A stretch of DNA of 64,000 nt from Gambelia wislizenii (taxonomy: Eukaryota > Chordata > Lepidosauria > Squamata > Crotaphytidae): the NCBI GenBank assembly GCA_030847615.1, contig JAUMIR010000003.1, positions 289,534,265-289,598,264 on the forward strand, in the 5' to 3' direction. Under the pieces are notes generated by a model. It did no database searches. It saw only the letters and a list, made by a program, of their open reading frames with translations, and was not told the DNA's origin. Of this stretch, positions 33,240 through 43,960 are shown piece by piece (within the stretch, counting starts at the first letter, position 1; each line of letters starts with the position of its first letter). Position numbers and translations under genes: made by a program.

Positions 33240-33740
33240 CATGATAGAGTTGGAAGGGTTCATTTTTTTTTTCAGAATGAGAAGATGCTCATCTTCATAC
33301 TTCCTTGCATCTGAGGAAGTAGTCCAAGTCTATGAAAGCTTATGCTACAATTTCTTTCTCTTAGTTAGAACCTTACCACATTCCAAAGAGAAGTGGCAAA
33401 GTAGCAGAAACATTCTGTCTTTCCTGCTGCCTTATCGCATGATGTTGGCATTCTTTTCTTCTGGCCCCATGGGGAACCAAAGTAAAATCACATCTTTTTG
33501 CCAACCAGAAACAACTGTTTGCAAAAAGATGCAGTTTTTCCTTGGTCCTCCACAGGAAATGAATAGAAGAATGCCAGAAGAATGCTGATGCCATGTGGTA
33601 AGGCAGCAGGAAAGACGGAACATACCTGCTGCTTTGCCATTTTTCTTTGGCGTGTGGTAAGGTTCTTAGGCTCAAAGCTGCTATAAGATCCCCTTGCTTA
33701 CTGATATTCCAGACTAATATGGCTGTCTTTGAACTCTTCT
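33240..33740. repeat. Amniote repeat split by a MITE
   Basis: GTCTATGAAAGCTTATGCTA (about 33329) and ATTCCAGACTAATATGGCTG (about 33705) are the two halves of a widespread reptile repeat (typically ...CTACGAAAGCTTATGC...CAGACTAACATGGCTAC...). They are separated by the MITE at 33368-33665. Confidence 0.55.
33368..33665. mobile_element. PIF/Harbinger-like foldback MITE with TTA duplication
   Basis: The 298-base element begins GAACCTTACCACATTCCAAA and its other end, reversed, reads GAACCTTACCACACGCCAAA. The arms stay complementary for about 100 bases (AGCAG, TGTCTTTCCTGCTGCCTTA). It is flanked by TTA at 33365-33367 and 33666-33668. Foldback shape and TWA duplication point to PIF/Harbinger, as for 24606-24875, but the termini differ. 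Open frames on both strands are due to the palindromic layout. Confidence 0.85.
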
Positions 33741-33894
33741 TCATAGTATGCTTCCCCCCCCTTTTTTTTTTTGCCTTCTTTCCATAGTGGGCACATGTGT
33801 AGGTATAAATAAACACCATTTTTGAATATAGCCAATTATCAATTTCAGTTTCACTTGGTATGTACAGTTTACAGACCAATTACATAAATTCTAC

Positions 33895-33928
33895 TAAGCT
33901 AACCAGAATGTTATATCTGGTTAGCTTA
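33895..33928. repeat. Perfect hairpin, 13-bp arms
   Basis: TAAGCTAACCAGA, an 8-base loop ATGTTATA, then TCTGGTTAGCTTA, an exact complement. There is no T-run after it and no gene in front, so a terminator role does not apply in this eukaryotic context. Confidence 0.85.
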
Positions 33929-34149
33929 ATTGAGTGAGTAATGTGAGTACTGTGATGTAAGTCTGCAATATTACTAGCCTTGGCTAAAAGATATTTATGA
34001 TGAGTCATTCAAGACCCTATTTAACTTGCTGGATGTCATGTTTTCCTGGGGTGGGGCACTGATGAACTAAATTTCTTTTGGAAAATACTATTATTTTAGC
34101 TAATGAAGAAGCTGCTCTGTCTAGTACAGCATGTTGAAAAGGCTTACAT

Positions 34150-34372
34150 TGGGCTTTTCAAATCAAACCAAGTCCTTGAGAGCATAGATAGCATCGCCAG
34201 CATGTAACAAGACTGGCAATGATCTAAAGGCAATTTCAGGAAGAGGATAGTCAGCCACTAAAAGACTAGGCACTAGATCGTAAATAAAATAGTTAAAAAG
34301 GATTTGTGCCAGTGTACAAGCTGTCCTATTTGCTGAGAAGTGCTCACTGGAGTGGTCAAATGGCTGCATATG
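34150..34372 (-). mobile_element. LINE reverse transcriptase fragment
   Basis: The minus-strand frame includes LAQILFNYFIYDLVPSLL and RSLPVLLHAGDAIY. These correspond to the (G)xxLxPxLFNxFIxDLV motif and the YADD motif (here HAGD) of an R1/Ingi/Vingi-type RT similar to that at 21949-23025. It is short and dead. Confidence 0.55.
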
Positions 34373-34519
34373 CCATATTGGACCTGAACTGAATTATTGA
34401 AATAAAGATTTTAAATTAAAAGATTACTTTTGTACATAGTGATAGTTTCCAGTTTATTCCATTATTTTTCATGAAGTATCCCATCAGGCTGATATAGTGA
34501 TATAATCTGCTGCTAATTT

Positions 34520-35040
34520 TGTTCTTCAGAGGAAGCAATAAGCAATTTTAGCAATTATATTTCCACTGTAAGAAAGTCTAGTGTAGCTTTCAAAGGCCAC
34601 TGAGATTGCAAGACTTATGCTGTGCAAAATTCACATGTGGTATTTTGGGGCAGTAAACAACATTGCCTACATAGAAAATATTGTTTCTATGTAGACAATA
34701 CTATAGTTGGAGAGTTATTCTGTGAAAAATTCACATGTAGTTGTTTTGTAGGGATGTAATTCTTCATTAAGTTTTTTCTCTAAGGTAGCAATGAGTAATT
34801 TCAGCAATTTTCTTCCCACTGCAAGAAGGTCTTTGAAAACCACACAGTTTTCAAAGGCCATTCGCAATTCAGGACTTATTCTGTGAAAAACTCACACATG
34901 GTTGTTTTGCACACAAAAAACGGCATTTTCTGCATGGAAAATAATATTTCAATGCAGATTCAGTTTTCTGCACAGAAAGTAATGTTTTCTATGCAGATTA
35001 ACCATGTGTAAATTTTAAGCAGAATAAATACCCAGCTATG
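34520..35040 (+). repeat. Tandemly duplicated ~270-bp module
   Basis: The segment from about 34520 (AAGCAATAAGCAATTTTAGC...TCCACTGTAAGAAAGTC...TTCAAAGGCCACTGAGATT) reappears from about 34785 (TAGCAATGAGTAATTTCAGC...CCACTGCAAGAAGGTC...TTCAAAGGCCATTCGCAAT). A third partial copy (TTCTGTGAAAAATTCACATG) lies between them. Each contains a TCTATGTAGA/TTTCTGCAT-like inverted motif. The class is unknown. Confidence 0.65.
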
Positions 35041-35061
35041 AAATTTTCACACACAGAATTA

Positions 35062-35158
35062 ACCCTGCCCCTGAACAAATCTTGCTAAGAAAGCCCTGCG
35101 ATAGGTTCACCTTAGGATTGCCATAAATCAGAAACAACTTGAAGATACACAACAACAA
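35062..35158 (+). mobile_element. Sauria-type SINE, 3' end only
   Basis: CCTGAACAAATCTTGCTAAG, GATAGGTTCACCTTAGGATT, AAATCAGAAACAACTTGAAG and an ACAACAACAAAG tail: the 3' 95 bases of a Sauria SINE. Confidence 0.8.
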
Positions 35159-35489
35159 AGTTTATGGAATGGCCCAACCTAGTGTCTACAAATGAATGTT
35201 TACTCTAAGTGCAGAGTGGGAAATGGTAGGAGTTGCTTTTGGGGAGTGACTCCCATAATTCCTCACTACCTACTATGCCAGATTCGGCTGATGAGAGTTG
35301 TAGCCCAAAAGCTTCTGGGGGCCACAGTTTATAGTTCCTGCTCTAAGCAGTTCTGTCTTGATTAGCAAAATATTTTCCTTATTATAAGTCTGTTTCAGAA
35401 TCTGGGAGCCACAGAGGGTATCAAATGCCAGTCCTAGATATACCACATTGGTATAATTTAAATCTTGAAAAAAATGTAGGAAGAGTTCA

Positions 35490-35645
35490 CAGTGGAATGC
35501 ACTGTAGTGGAGTCTCCTTTTCTGGAGATTTTTAAACAGAGGCTGGATGACCATCTATCAGGAATACTTTGTGTATTCCTGAAGGGCAGAGGGTTGAACT
35601 AGACAACCCTTGTTGTCTCCTTCCAATGTTATGATTCTATGATTC
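35490..35645 (+). mobile_element. CR1 LINE 3' end
   Basis: GAGATTTTTAAACAGAGGCT, TGGATGACCATCTATCAGGA, GGGCAGAGGGTTGAACTAGA and terminal TATGATTCTATGATTCC, all typical of the CR1 3' region. 5'-truncated. Confidence 0.85.
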
Positions 35646-35799
35646 CAAGAAGCTTCTGATTCATGGGCAGGAATGCAAGCTGTGGCAACTAGTAGCTTCT
35701 TTGTCAGTGAAATGTTAATCTGCTTGACCTTTCAATCCAAATGTTAAAGGAGCTGACCAAAGTTCTGAACCATTTGCTGATAGAGCCAGGAAATAACAA

Positions 35800-36200
35800 G
35801 ATGGACACATATATTGGGTTAAAATAGGGTCATTTTATTAAACTTAAACTATTTAAGCATTTCTGTAGAGATCTGCAACAGGGGAGCCACCTAGTGTAGG
35901 AATTGCTGGGACAGGAGGTCATCTTCCTGACCACCTCCCCAACTTCCCTTGGGTGAAAACACCTGAACCCCAGGGAGAACCTATAAGCTGGGTTGCTCAC
36001 TAGTCAGTCTGCATCTGGAAGGCCAACCCAAAAGTCCCTCCCCCAAGTCACAGGACATAAGGAGAGGGTTTATCCCTCACACCAGCCCCAAAGGAGGTCC
36101 CTTTCCCCATCCCCCAGCTCACAGTACCTAAAGGGATAATTCCAGATCCCCTTTTCACCACCAAAAGGAGGAGGTGGCCAGGGAGATGACCTTCTGTTGT
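35800..36200 (-). repeat. Unclassified repeat-like segment with inverted arms
   Basis: GGTCATCTTCCTGACCACCT (about 35917) and the complement of GGTCATCTCCCTGGCCACCT (about 36175-36194) form arms of about 24 bases around 230 bases of GC-richer DNA. On the minus strand AATAAAATGACCC near one end looks like a polyadenylation signal, so an LTR or processed 3' end is possible. Not assigned. Confidence 0.35.
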
Positions 36201-36521
36201 TAGTGTCAATTTTAATATTGCTAGTCACAAGTGATAGGAGAGGACTAGTCGCAGTGGGTGAAAGAATTAAACTCCACTTCCCTGCATGCTGTGGTCCAAG
36301 TTTGACTCACCTGGGACACTTGCTTTTAAGCCAACAACGAATTCCATGCTGTGTGTAAAATCCTATGCACTTTTAGCATCACATAAATACATGCTAGTGC
36401 AGTTATTCTGGATTTCACCATTCAACAGTCAGTTGTATGATGAGTGCCATAGTTATGAGCCTCACTTGTTGCATTACATCCAAATACCTCCCCACCCCCT
36501 AAGTCAAAAGTGAGAGAATGG

Positions 36522-36567
36522 TCTCTCTCTCTCTCTCTCTCTCTTTCTCAATCTCTCTCTCTCTGTG
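36522..36567 (+). repeat. (CT)n/(GT)n microsatellite
   Basis: Two runs of CT dinucleotides separated by TTTCTCAAT and ending in TGTGTGT. Confidence 0.9.
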
Positions 36568-38045
36568 TGTACTATTGCAACAACAACTCATGCAACTGTT
36601 GAAAAAACTCAACCACTTGCATAAACACTTTTATGCTAACATGGTGCTCTGGTACAGAACTTGGGAAATATTTAATGCAGATCTTGGAAAAGTTTAATGC
36701 AGAGTGTCTTACTTAACACAGAACTAGGGAAAAATAATTTTCAAAGTTAATTTTACCACAATCTTATTTAACACAATGTATGTTGACAGGTGACTTGAAG
36801 GCACATACACACATGTACATTTTGACCCTGAATCCCTCTTAAATGGGATGCAAGAGAAGAGGACAAGCATCAATGCTCCCCTCCCCCAACTGGAAGGGCT
36901 TCATAGCTTCTCCCAAAGCTCATGGAATGTAGCTGCTTCAATTACCTTTCCTATAACCAGTGTTATCTTTCCCCAATTCTTCATTAAAATGAAATTATAA
37001 CCATCTCCTGTAACTACAGGAAATGTGAGCTGGCAAGGTTGCTGAACACAATTGGAGGATCAAATTAATATGCTATAAGTCAAAGACACTGAATGTCTAT
37101 TTGTCAAGGACACAGTTTAATTTGGTGTGTGTTGTCCAGTGGAGCATTCCTAATGCTTACAGATTCAGACAGAGGAATCATTTTGGATGCCACTTTGCTT
37201 TGATGGCAATATCGCTGTAACACAGCAATCAAATTGCAGTGGTTCCATCACCAGGGAGGGAGGGCACCAGTTGCTGAGTGGCTATGCCAACTTTTATTAC
37301 TGTTTTTATATGTAACAGAAGCACTCAATTCGTTTTAAATGAACACTTGAAAAGAAACGTACATGCATTTAATGGGCAGCACCAATTCAAAAGCCATTTA
37401 ACAAATAGCCTGTTCTCATCTTTTGTGTCTAACACATACCTGATTATTTACTGTGCACCACAGGGAAAAAAAAGGAATTTATCACAGGAGATTTATTTGT
37501 CATGACTCTGTTGAAGTGCCCATACTAACTGACTGTTCACTGGTGTTCTATAATAGTTAAAATGCAACCCATTACTAAAATGAGATGTGGGGAAAGCTTT
37601 CTAAATAGGTTTTTGATCTGCCCCACATTCCTTTCAACATGATCACTAATATAACTGTTTGGTTTCTGAACCCTGGCTTTCCTGTGTCTCTACTGTGAGG
37701 TCATGAAAGCATTCACTGAGAGATTCAAGCATGCATAATCTTATTGCTATTAATTAAGTGGTGAGGTTTTCCTCCCCCCCCCCGGAAATAAATCTATCTG
37801 GAGTCTTTAAATGAATTTGAATGCATTGTAGGTATATCATCATCATCATCATCATTCAGATCCCATCATTCGTATTTTCCAGATTCCAGCATCTAACATG
37901 GCAGTTATCACTTCCAGAATACTTTAATGTAAAATTGGTAAATTGATTAGTGGCAGGGTCTTGAAAAATATTAATGTTTCTTAATGACTGTGGATAATTA
38001 CCCAAATTAATAATTTTCATGGAGAGCTAGGCTCTGAGACAAATA
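36568..38045. other. No recognised element
   Basis: AT-rich non-coding DNA with an (ATC)6 run at about 37837-37855 and a run of ten C at about 37774. No exon or transposon recognised. Confidence 0.4.
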
Positions 38046-38950
38046 CAGTCATCCCTTTACATTTGCAGGGGATAGGGGTGCAAGACCCCTGCAAAAGTGA
38101 AAAAATGCAAATAAAAATTTATGTAAAGATTGGTTGGGGGAGTGCGGGTGGAACACCCTGGAGGAGGAGGAAGGAGGGAGAGAGGCTTGTCCAGGTCACT
38201 GCTACCGCAATCTGGCCCACCTAGGCCTCCCAGGCCTCCTCCTCCACCACTGCCACCACCACTGTCACTCGCTCCATTACTGCCACCATGCCGCTGCTGC
38301 TGCCACCACCCCAACCATGCCCCTGCCAGCATACCTGTTGGGCCTCTGCCGCTGTGTCCGCCATGGTCTCTTTATTCTGTTTCCTCTTTGCCCATGGACC
38401 AATCTGCTATGGTGCGGATTAGGCCATGGGTGAAGGGGAAAGGGGGCTGACAGGCAAAGTCTCTCTGCCCTGTTTCCCCTTTGCCCATGGTCCTTTGCCC
38501 ATGGCAGATTGGGCCATGGGTGAAGGGGAAAGGTGGCTGACAGGCAAAGTCTCTTCACCCAGTTTCCTCTTCACCTATGGCCTGATCCGCAGCACCATCG
38601 ATCGGGCCATGGGTGAAGAGGAAAAGGGGTGGAGAGGCAAAGTCTCTTTGTCCTGTTCCATTTCACCCCATCCCCCCGCTCCCCTCCCCTGCCGGTGCTG
38701 AGCACTTGGAAGCTTGGCTTTGTGGCTTGGCTTTCTGGCTCAGTGGCTTTGCAGGGAATGCAGTGGGGGTTTTCTCAACCTTCAGCTGTCCCCTTCCTCA
38801 GGGAACAAATGCCAAGCAAACTGGCAGCACTCACAGCAAAGCTGTGTGTTCCCTGGGGGTGGGGAGCCGGAAGACGAGCAACCCTCCAGCAGCTTTCTGC
38901 TAATACACAAAACTGCGAAAGTCAAAGCCACGAAAGTAAATTGGCATACT
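38046..38950. mobile_element. Tigger/pogo-like element, right end eroded
   Basis: Starts CAGTCATCCCTTTACATTTG after a TA, then GGGTGCAAGACCCCTGCAAA, which matches the right terminus of the element at 40355-41898 when reversed. Towards the right, AAACTGCGAAAGTCAAAGCC and CACGAAAGT match the subterminal part of that element's other end, but the final TIR is lost. The interior is GC-rich and contains a minisatellite. Long frames on both strands are by-products of base composition. Confidence 0.6.
38377..38655 (+). repeat. Minisatellite, three units of 90-93 bp
   Basis: Units begin at about 38377, 38470 and 38560, with the next partial unit at 38653. Each runs from CTGTTTCCTCTTTGCCCATGG through GGCCATGGGTGAAGGGGAAA to GAGGCAAAGTCTCT-like text. 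Divergence among units is about 15%. Confidence 0.8.
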
Positions 38951-40514
38951 TCAGAAGTGGACATAACAATTATCTAGATCTGTTTCAGGCCTTCTAATGA
39001 GGTCAAGACTGCTTTGGTCATTTCAGTGGATGATCTATGCTGGGAAATGGTTAGAGTACATGTTGTCCTTGTTGATTTTGCTAGAGTTCACAAAAGAATT
39101 CTATTGGCCATGGTATATTTCAGAAGCTTTTGTCTGGAGGGATGATTTCAGAAAGCAAGCTGGCCTATTTGATGCCATAGTAATTAGCCTATATATCCCT
39201 CAAGGCCTGCATGTCAAAACAGGCCTGTGTTTTGAGATCTTCCTTTGCTTTCTTGCATGTCCACCAGAGGTGATAAAAGGATCCAACCTCTGGTGACATT
39301 TCCAACATTTGTCATTTGTTCCTTTGTACATTTCAGCTAATCTTTACAGTGTCATATGCCATCCAAAAACATTTTACAGAAATTCTCTTAGAGGTTGTAG
39401 CAACAGGTAAATTTCAAACTTTTTACCCATACTTTCTCCCACTGACTCGTCTGTACATTGTTCCCCAAATTCTCTGGCCATTGCACAATGTGCTCCTTGA
39501 CTTGCTTCTTTTCAGTGTTATATCTTTATTACATTTTATATAATTGGGCAATTATATAATCCTACCCCAAATAAAGTATATTTTCAAACTCTGTTTTACC
39601 ATGTTCAAACCATATCTTATCTTCCTTATTTTTTTCCCTCAACTGGAAATGTGCCAACCATTGTAACTTATATCTACAGTCCTCTAGTTTCTCCAGCTGC
39701 TTCACATTATCCTCCATTTGATTCTCTTCAATTAAATCTTTATAAGTCATCCACTTCTGCATACTCCCTAATTCTCCCCTATAGAAAGCCTCTTGTGGTG
39801 AAAGCCATTTGGGAATTTTAGGGTTCAATTCCTTTTTATACTTATTCGAAACTCTCAGTAGAGATTTCCTTATTATATGGTTTTAAAGCCCATATTTGTC
39901 TTGACTCTCATTCCAGAGACATGAGTGCCACCTGAATCTTAATTCATGTCCTTCCAATTCTAGTAATTTGGTATTATTTAAAGTAATCCATTCTTTTAGC
40001 CATACCAGACAAGATGCTTCAAAATAAATTTTGAAATCTGGTAGCCCTAATCCTTCTCTTTCTTTTGCATCAACCAATAGCCCCCATTTGATTCTAGCTT
40101 TCTTACCTTGCCATATAAATTTTGCCAGCTCCCTTTGCCATAACATGAGGGTACATTGGAAGTAATAATTGGGATCATTTGAAACAAAAATATTAGTTTT
40201 GGCAACACATTCATCTTGATGATAAAGATTCTCCCCATCAATTACAAATTAAAATTCCTCCCTCTATTTAATCTTTCTTAATATCTTCCAACATGTTTGT
40301 ATAATTATTTTTAGCTAGATGTTGGCTTTTTGCTGCTATATGTATCCCTAAATACAGCTGGCCTGCCACATTTGTGGGTTTCACTGTCATGGATTTGATT
40401 ATTTGTGAGTTTGTAGCTGCTGCTTAAGTAGCCCAACCTCCTCCCTCCACTCCTTCTGATCCTTCTTTGCCATGCTGTTTCCTGTTCTGCCAAAGCCTCC
40501 AGCCACTCACATTG

Positions 40515-41114
40515 GGTGCGGCTATACGATCATAAAAAAATCCATATGGGGGGCAAAAAATATGAACAGCCTGTCTTTCATATGCATATGAACCGGCTAT
40601 ACAATTTTTAAGCCCCCTAAGCTCCGTATGACTCCCTCTTCCCGAAGCTGGCTGGAGCGAGCAAGCCAAGTGGCAGTTTTAAATCTCTCTCCACTTTTTT
40701 TTTTTTAAAGGTTCCTGGTTTGCGGACAGTTGGTTTTCTGTATTTACAATATAAAATAAAAATAAATAAACATATAAATTCACGGACTTACCAGATGCTC
40801 CCAACCGGGAAACCAACATGGCGGCCGCTCCCAATTCCCCTCCGTGCTAGCCCCGCCCCCTCTACTCGGCCAGCCAATCAGATTACCCTGCCTGTTCGTA
40901 TGTGTGCGAACGGACCATACAGACCCGTCAGCCATCCGAATGGCATACAGATTTCTCTTTGCGATCCGCTTTCCCTCCCGAATGCCGCGTGTGCGCATTT
41001 CAGGGTGGAAAACCGCCCCCCTCTTTTGCATTCGTGTGCATCCGAATGGCCATTTGTACCGAAGTGCAAACTTCCACACGCCGTACGTATTATTTAAATC
41101 GTGTAGACGGGACC
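40515..41114. mobile_element. Third-level TIR element with CpG-rich promoter-like core
   Basis: Termini GGTGCGGCTATACGA and, reversed, GGTCCCGTCTACACGA, flanked by TTG (40512-40514) and TTA (41115-41117), fitting a 3-bp TWA duplication with one change; a PIF/Harbinger-like assignment is tentative. It is the most CpG-rich part of the window, which suggests a younger age than its host elements. The sequence after the right end (TTTCGTCTATGCAACCAGGAT) lines up with the host repeat unit, supporting the border. Confidence 0.65.
40813..40881 (-). promoter_or_regulatory. Promoter-like cluster: CCAAT box, GC box, YY1 site
   Basis: On the minus strand, in order: CTGATTGG (inverted CCAAT, 40874-40881), GGGGGCGGGGC (GC box, 40850-40860) and GCGGCCGCCATGTTGG (YY1-type, 40813-40828). 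Spacing of about 20-35 bases and high CpG resemble a TATA-less core promoter with YY1 near the start site. Activity is inferred from motifs only. The site lies in the TIR element at 40515-41114. Confidence 0.5.
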
Positions 41115-42935
41115 TTAGGTTTCGTCTATGCAACCAGGATCCCCCAGCCTCATTTGCAAGATCTTTCCTGGCTGAAAGTCTTCTCTGCCCCATTCCTCAG
41201 TTTCCTGTTTCTTCTGAATTTCTCCTGTCCTGCCAAAGCCTGCAACCATTCACTTCAGTTTCTTCCATGCAACCAGGATCCCAAGCTTCACTTGCAAAAA
41301 CTTTCCTGGCTGAAAGACCTCCCCACCACTTTCCTTCTGTTGCAAGCTGCTGGCATGCAGAGCAGCAGAAATCTCCATTACAAACAGCCCCCAAAGCCTG
41401 CTTCTTCACAGGGTGTAGAGACTCTTTGCAAAGGCGATATCTCCTCTCTGCCTTCCACCAACACTTTGTGCTTCAGCACACACTGGGAGAAGGCAGGGCA
41501 GCAGAAGCCTCAAACCCCTGAAGCCTGCTTCTTCTCTGGGATTGGAGACTCTTTTAAATGAAGCTGGGGGATCCTGGTTCAGCAGAAACCACAAGCCCTT
41601 GAAGCCTGCTTCTTCACTGGGATTGGATACTCTTTGCAAAGGAGATTTCTCCTCTTTGCCTTCCCTGAGCACTTAGCATAGCATCATGGGGCTTCCAGAA
41701 ACAGATTGGTGGCTGAGGGACCTGCCTGCCAGGCCCATATTCTTTGTACTCCCCCACCTCCAGCTGGCTGCTTTGCAAGCCTGAGGAGCCCTTCTGAGGA
41801 GCTCTGCCCCCACCTACACTGTACTGTAAGTATTTATGTTTTTGTCCTTTTGCAGGGGTCCTGTGCCCCTAATCCCTGCGAATATGAAGGGATGACTATA
41901 TTTCACTTTTGTCACAACTTTGACCTCTACCTTTTGTCTTAATTCCTCCTTATCCTCACAAGTCATATTTCTAACTAATATTTTTATTTAGCAATATTTA
42001 CTTTAAATCCTGCAAATTTCTCATAATCTTTTATTATTTGAATCAGATCATCAGTGCTCTCCAGGCATTCTTCTAATATAATCATTTTATAATCTGCAAA
42101 AACTTTTATCTTAATCTCTTCTTTCCTTACCTTCACCCCTCTAAACTTAGGTTCAGACCTTATCTCTCTATTCAAGACTTCCAGTGCTAAAATAGCTGTC
42201 TGGTCCCTTTTTCTATCTCAATATGATCTGTCATTGCATCACTTAATATTATTCTACCTCTCTGGAAGGAATAAATTCCTCTTTATAAAATTTTCTCCAA
42301 ATTTCATTTCCTCCAAAAATTAATTAAGAATGTCCAAGTTAAATTATCAAAGGCTTTCTCTGCATATAGAAATACCAGGGCACCTTTAATTTCATTATGA
42401 TAATTTAGGTTTTCTAGTACATCAACTACCATCCCAACCTTATTTCTAATTTGTCTCTTTGGCAGGAAACCATTCTGGCCTTCATGTATGTAATCCTGCA
42501 AATAGCCCTTCAATCTGTTAGCCAGAATTGAAGAAAAAAATTATAATCCGCATCCAATAAAGATATGGGTCTATAGTTTTTAATCATTCTGGGATCTCTA
42601 TCTTCTTTTAGAATGGGTATTATACTGGCTTCTCTCCAACTCTCTGGAATTTGTTATTATTTAAAATATTGTTCATCACTTTCCTTAATGGATTGATCAA
42701 CTCTTTTTTGAAAACACTTATAATATGCCATTTGTAGGCCATCAGGGCCTGGAGCTTTGCCTAGCTTAGCTCCTTGTATAGCTTCTATAATCTCCTATGT
42801 AGATATTTACTTATTTAACAACTTCCTCTGGTCATCTGATAATTGCAGGAATTTTTTTTCTATAACTATAACCTTTATATCTAAATTCAAAGAAACTGCT
42901 CTAGTATTAAATAGTGTCTGATGTTATTCATACCA

Positions 42936-43539
42936 GGATGAGGAAAATAAATTTAAATTTAATCTAGATTAATAATATATAACATGTATTTTACTACTGT
43001 TAGCTGCTTTGAAACCTTTTCCAGTGGAAAGCCAAGAAATGAATGAATGAAAGAGAAAAGCAACAGTTTGGGATAAAGAATGAAGGAGAACATGAGAGTG
43101 AGGAGTGGGTGAGGATTTTAGCATTGCCGGTGAATTTTGTAAGTTCATCTGTGGAGGTCTGCTGTCTGTTAGAAGTTTGTTCAATTTCAATTGGCTCTAT
43201 ATGAAGACTTATAAATAAATCATATATTATACAGACTTCACAAATTCCTATTGCATTCTTATCCAAAGAAAACTAGCAGTACAACCATACACATGTCTAT
43301 GTAGAAGGAGGCAGAGCCTGGCAAAGTTTCCCTTCAATGGACTATAGCTTCCTAAATTCACCAGCTATCATGCCGGTTTATTGAGTTCAATGGGAATACT
43401 ACTAGGGAATGCATATATGCTTGTAGCTTACTGTTTCAATGGTATACAGTATACAACAGTATTTTCATGTAAAATCTGGCTCTTAGAAAACTTGAGGAAG
43501 CACTAAAGAAGAAATTATATTATTACTACTACTATCATC
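42936..43539. other. Unassigned, with a LINE-tail-like piece
   Basis: Near 42995-43050 TACTGTTAGCTGCTTTGAAA and GCCAAGAAATGAATGAATG look like a diverged LINE 3' terminus. Nothing else is recognised. Confidence 0.35.
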
Positions 43540-43960
43540 ATCACCACCACCACCACCACCATTATCCCACCTTTCTCCGAACAATGGGACTCAAGGCAGC
43601 TAACAACTTGAAAACAATATAAGTTAAAACAAAACAAAAGTAAAAAATAACAGTATAAGTATAAAATTTTAAAAAGAATTAAATAACATACAAGTTAAAA
43701 ACAATAAAAATTAAAAAATATTAAAATGCATTTTTTAAAAAAATCTATAAAACCCTTCAAAATCTTAAAAACCACACTGCACAGCCTGAAAAGCCCAGCC
43801 CTTGTCAGTTTCTAAAAACCTGGTGGCACAAAATGCTTTAACCTGCTACTGGAAGGACAGCAAGGTTGGGGCCATCCTGGCCTATCTGGGGAAGGATTTC
43901 CAAAGTCTGGGAGTAGCCTCCAAAAAGGACCTCACCCTTGTTTCTGGTTGCTCACTGTTA
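43540..43960 (-). mobile_element. LINE 3' end, class uncertain
   Basis: On the minus strand, text corresponding to a short C-terminal peptide (around CCAGACTTTGGAAATCCTTC) is followed by an AT-rich 3' region and GTTGTTAGCTGCCTTGAGTC, then a (GGT)n/(GAT)n simple repeat tail. This arrangement matches L2/CR1-type 3' ends in lizards. Diverged. Confidence 0.45.

Larger units (their letters stand above)
40355..41898. mobile_element. Tigger/pogo-like element inserted in L1
   Basis: Left end CAGCTGGCCTGCCACATTTG, right end reversed TAGTCATCCCTTCATATTCG, flanked by TA at 40353-40354 and 41899-41900. Without the insert and one TA, the L1 codons join as VKYLG, in frame, which proves the borders. The interior has repeated GC-richer units (AACCAGGATCCCC...CTTTCCTGGCTGAAAG at about 41130, 41270) and a nested element at 40515-41114. 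No transposase is found; long frames of 200+ codons at 40844-41561 have no family motif. Confidence 0.85.
39225..42935 (-). mobile_element. L1 LINE ORF2 remnant, 5'-truncated and interrupted
   Basis: On the minus strand, from right: LGKAPGPDGLQMAYYK (about 42730), ESWREASIIPILKEDRDP (42640-42590), the RT segment DYIHEGQNGFLPKRQIRNK (42490-42430), KAFADD reading KVFADY at about 42095, then beyond an insertion LGIHIAAKS, FIWQGKKARIKW (40130-40070) and the C-terminal cysteine motif CWKC...FYHLWWTC (about 39330-39240). This order is ORF2 of an L1. The catalytic FADD reads FADY and there are many stops. A Tigger-like element sits at 40355-41898. Confidence 0.85.

Noticed and set aside
33238..33262. 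Tiny CR1 3' end (ATAGAGTTGGAAGGGTTC)
   Set aside because: Only about 18 matching bases; could be chance.
33202..33879. Open frames of 128 and 168 codons on opposite strands
   Set aside because: Both cross the foldback MITE 33368-33665; the palindromic arms give similar peptides on both strands.
38130..38997. Several 90-120-codon frames on both strands
   Set aside because: Low-complexity Pro/His/Gly-rich translations of a minisatellite and GC-rich interior.
40844..41561. Two overlapping open frames of 219 and 225 codons in the Tigger-like element
   Set aside because: They overlap in different frames, lie in GC-rich repeated DNA of a MITE and show no transposase or other motif (no DDE, no HTH). 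GC-rich composition explains the lack of stops.
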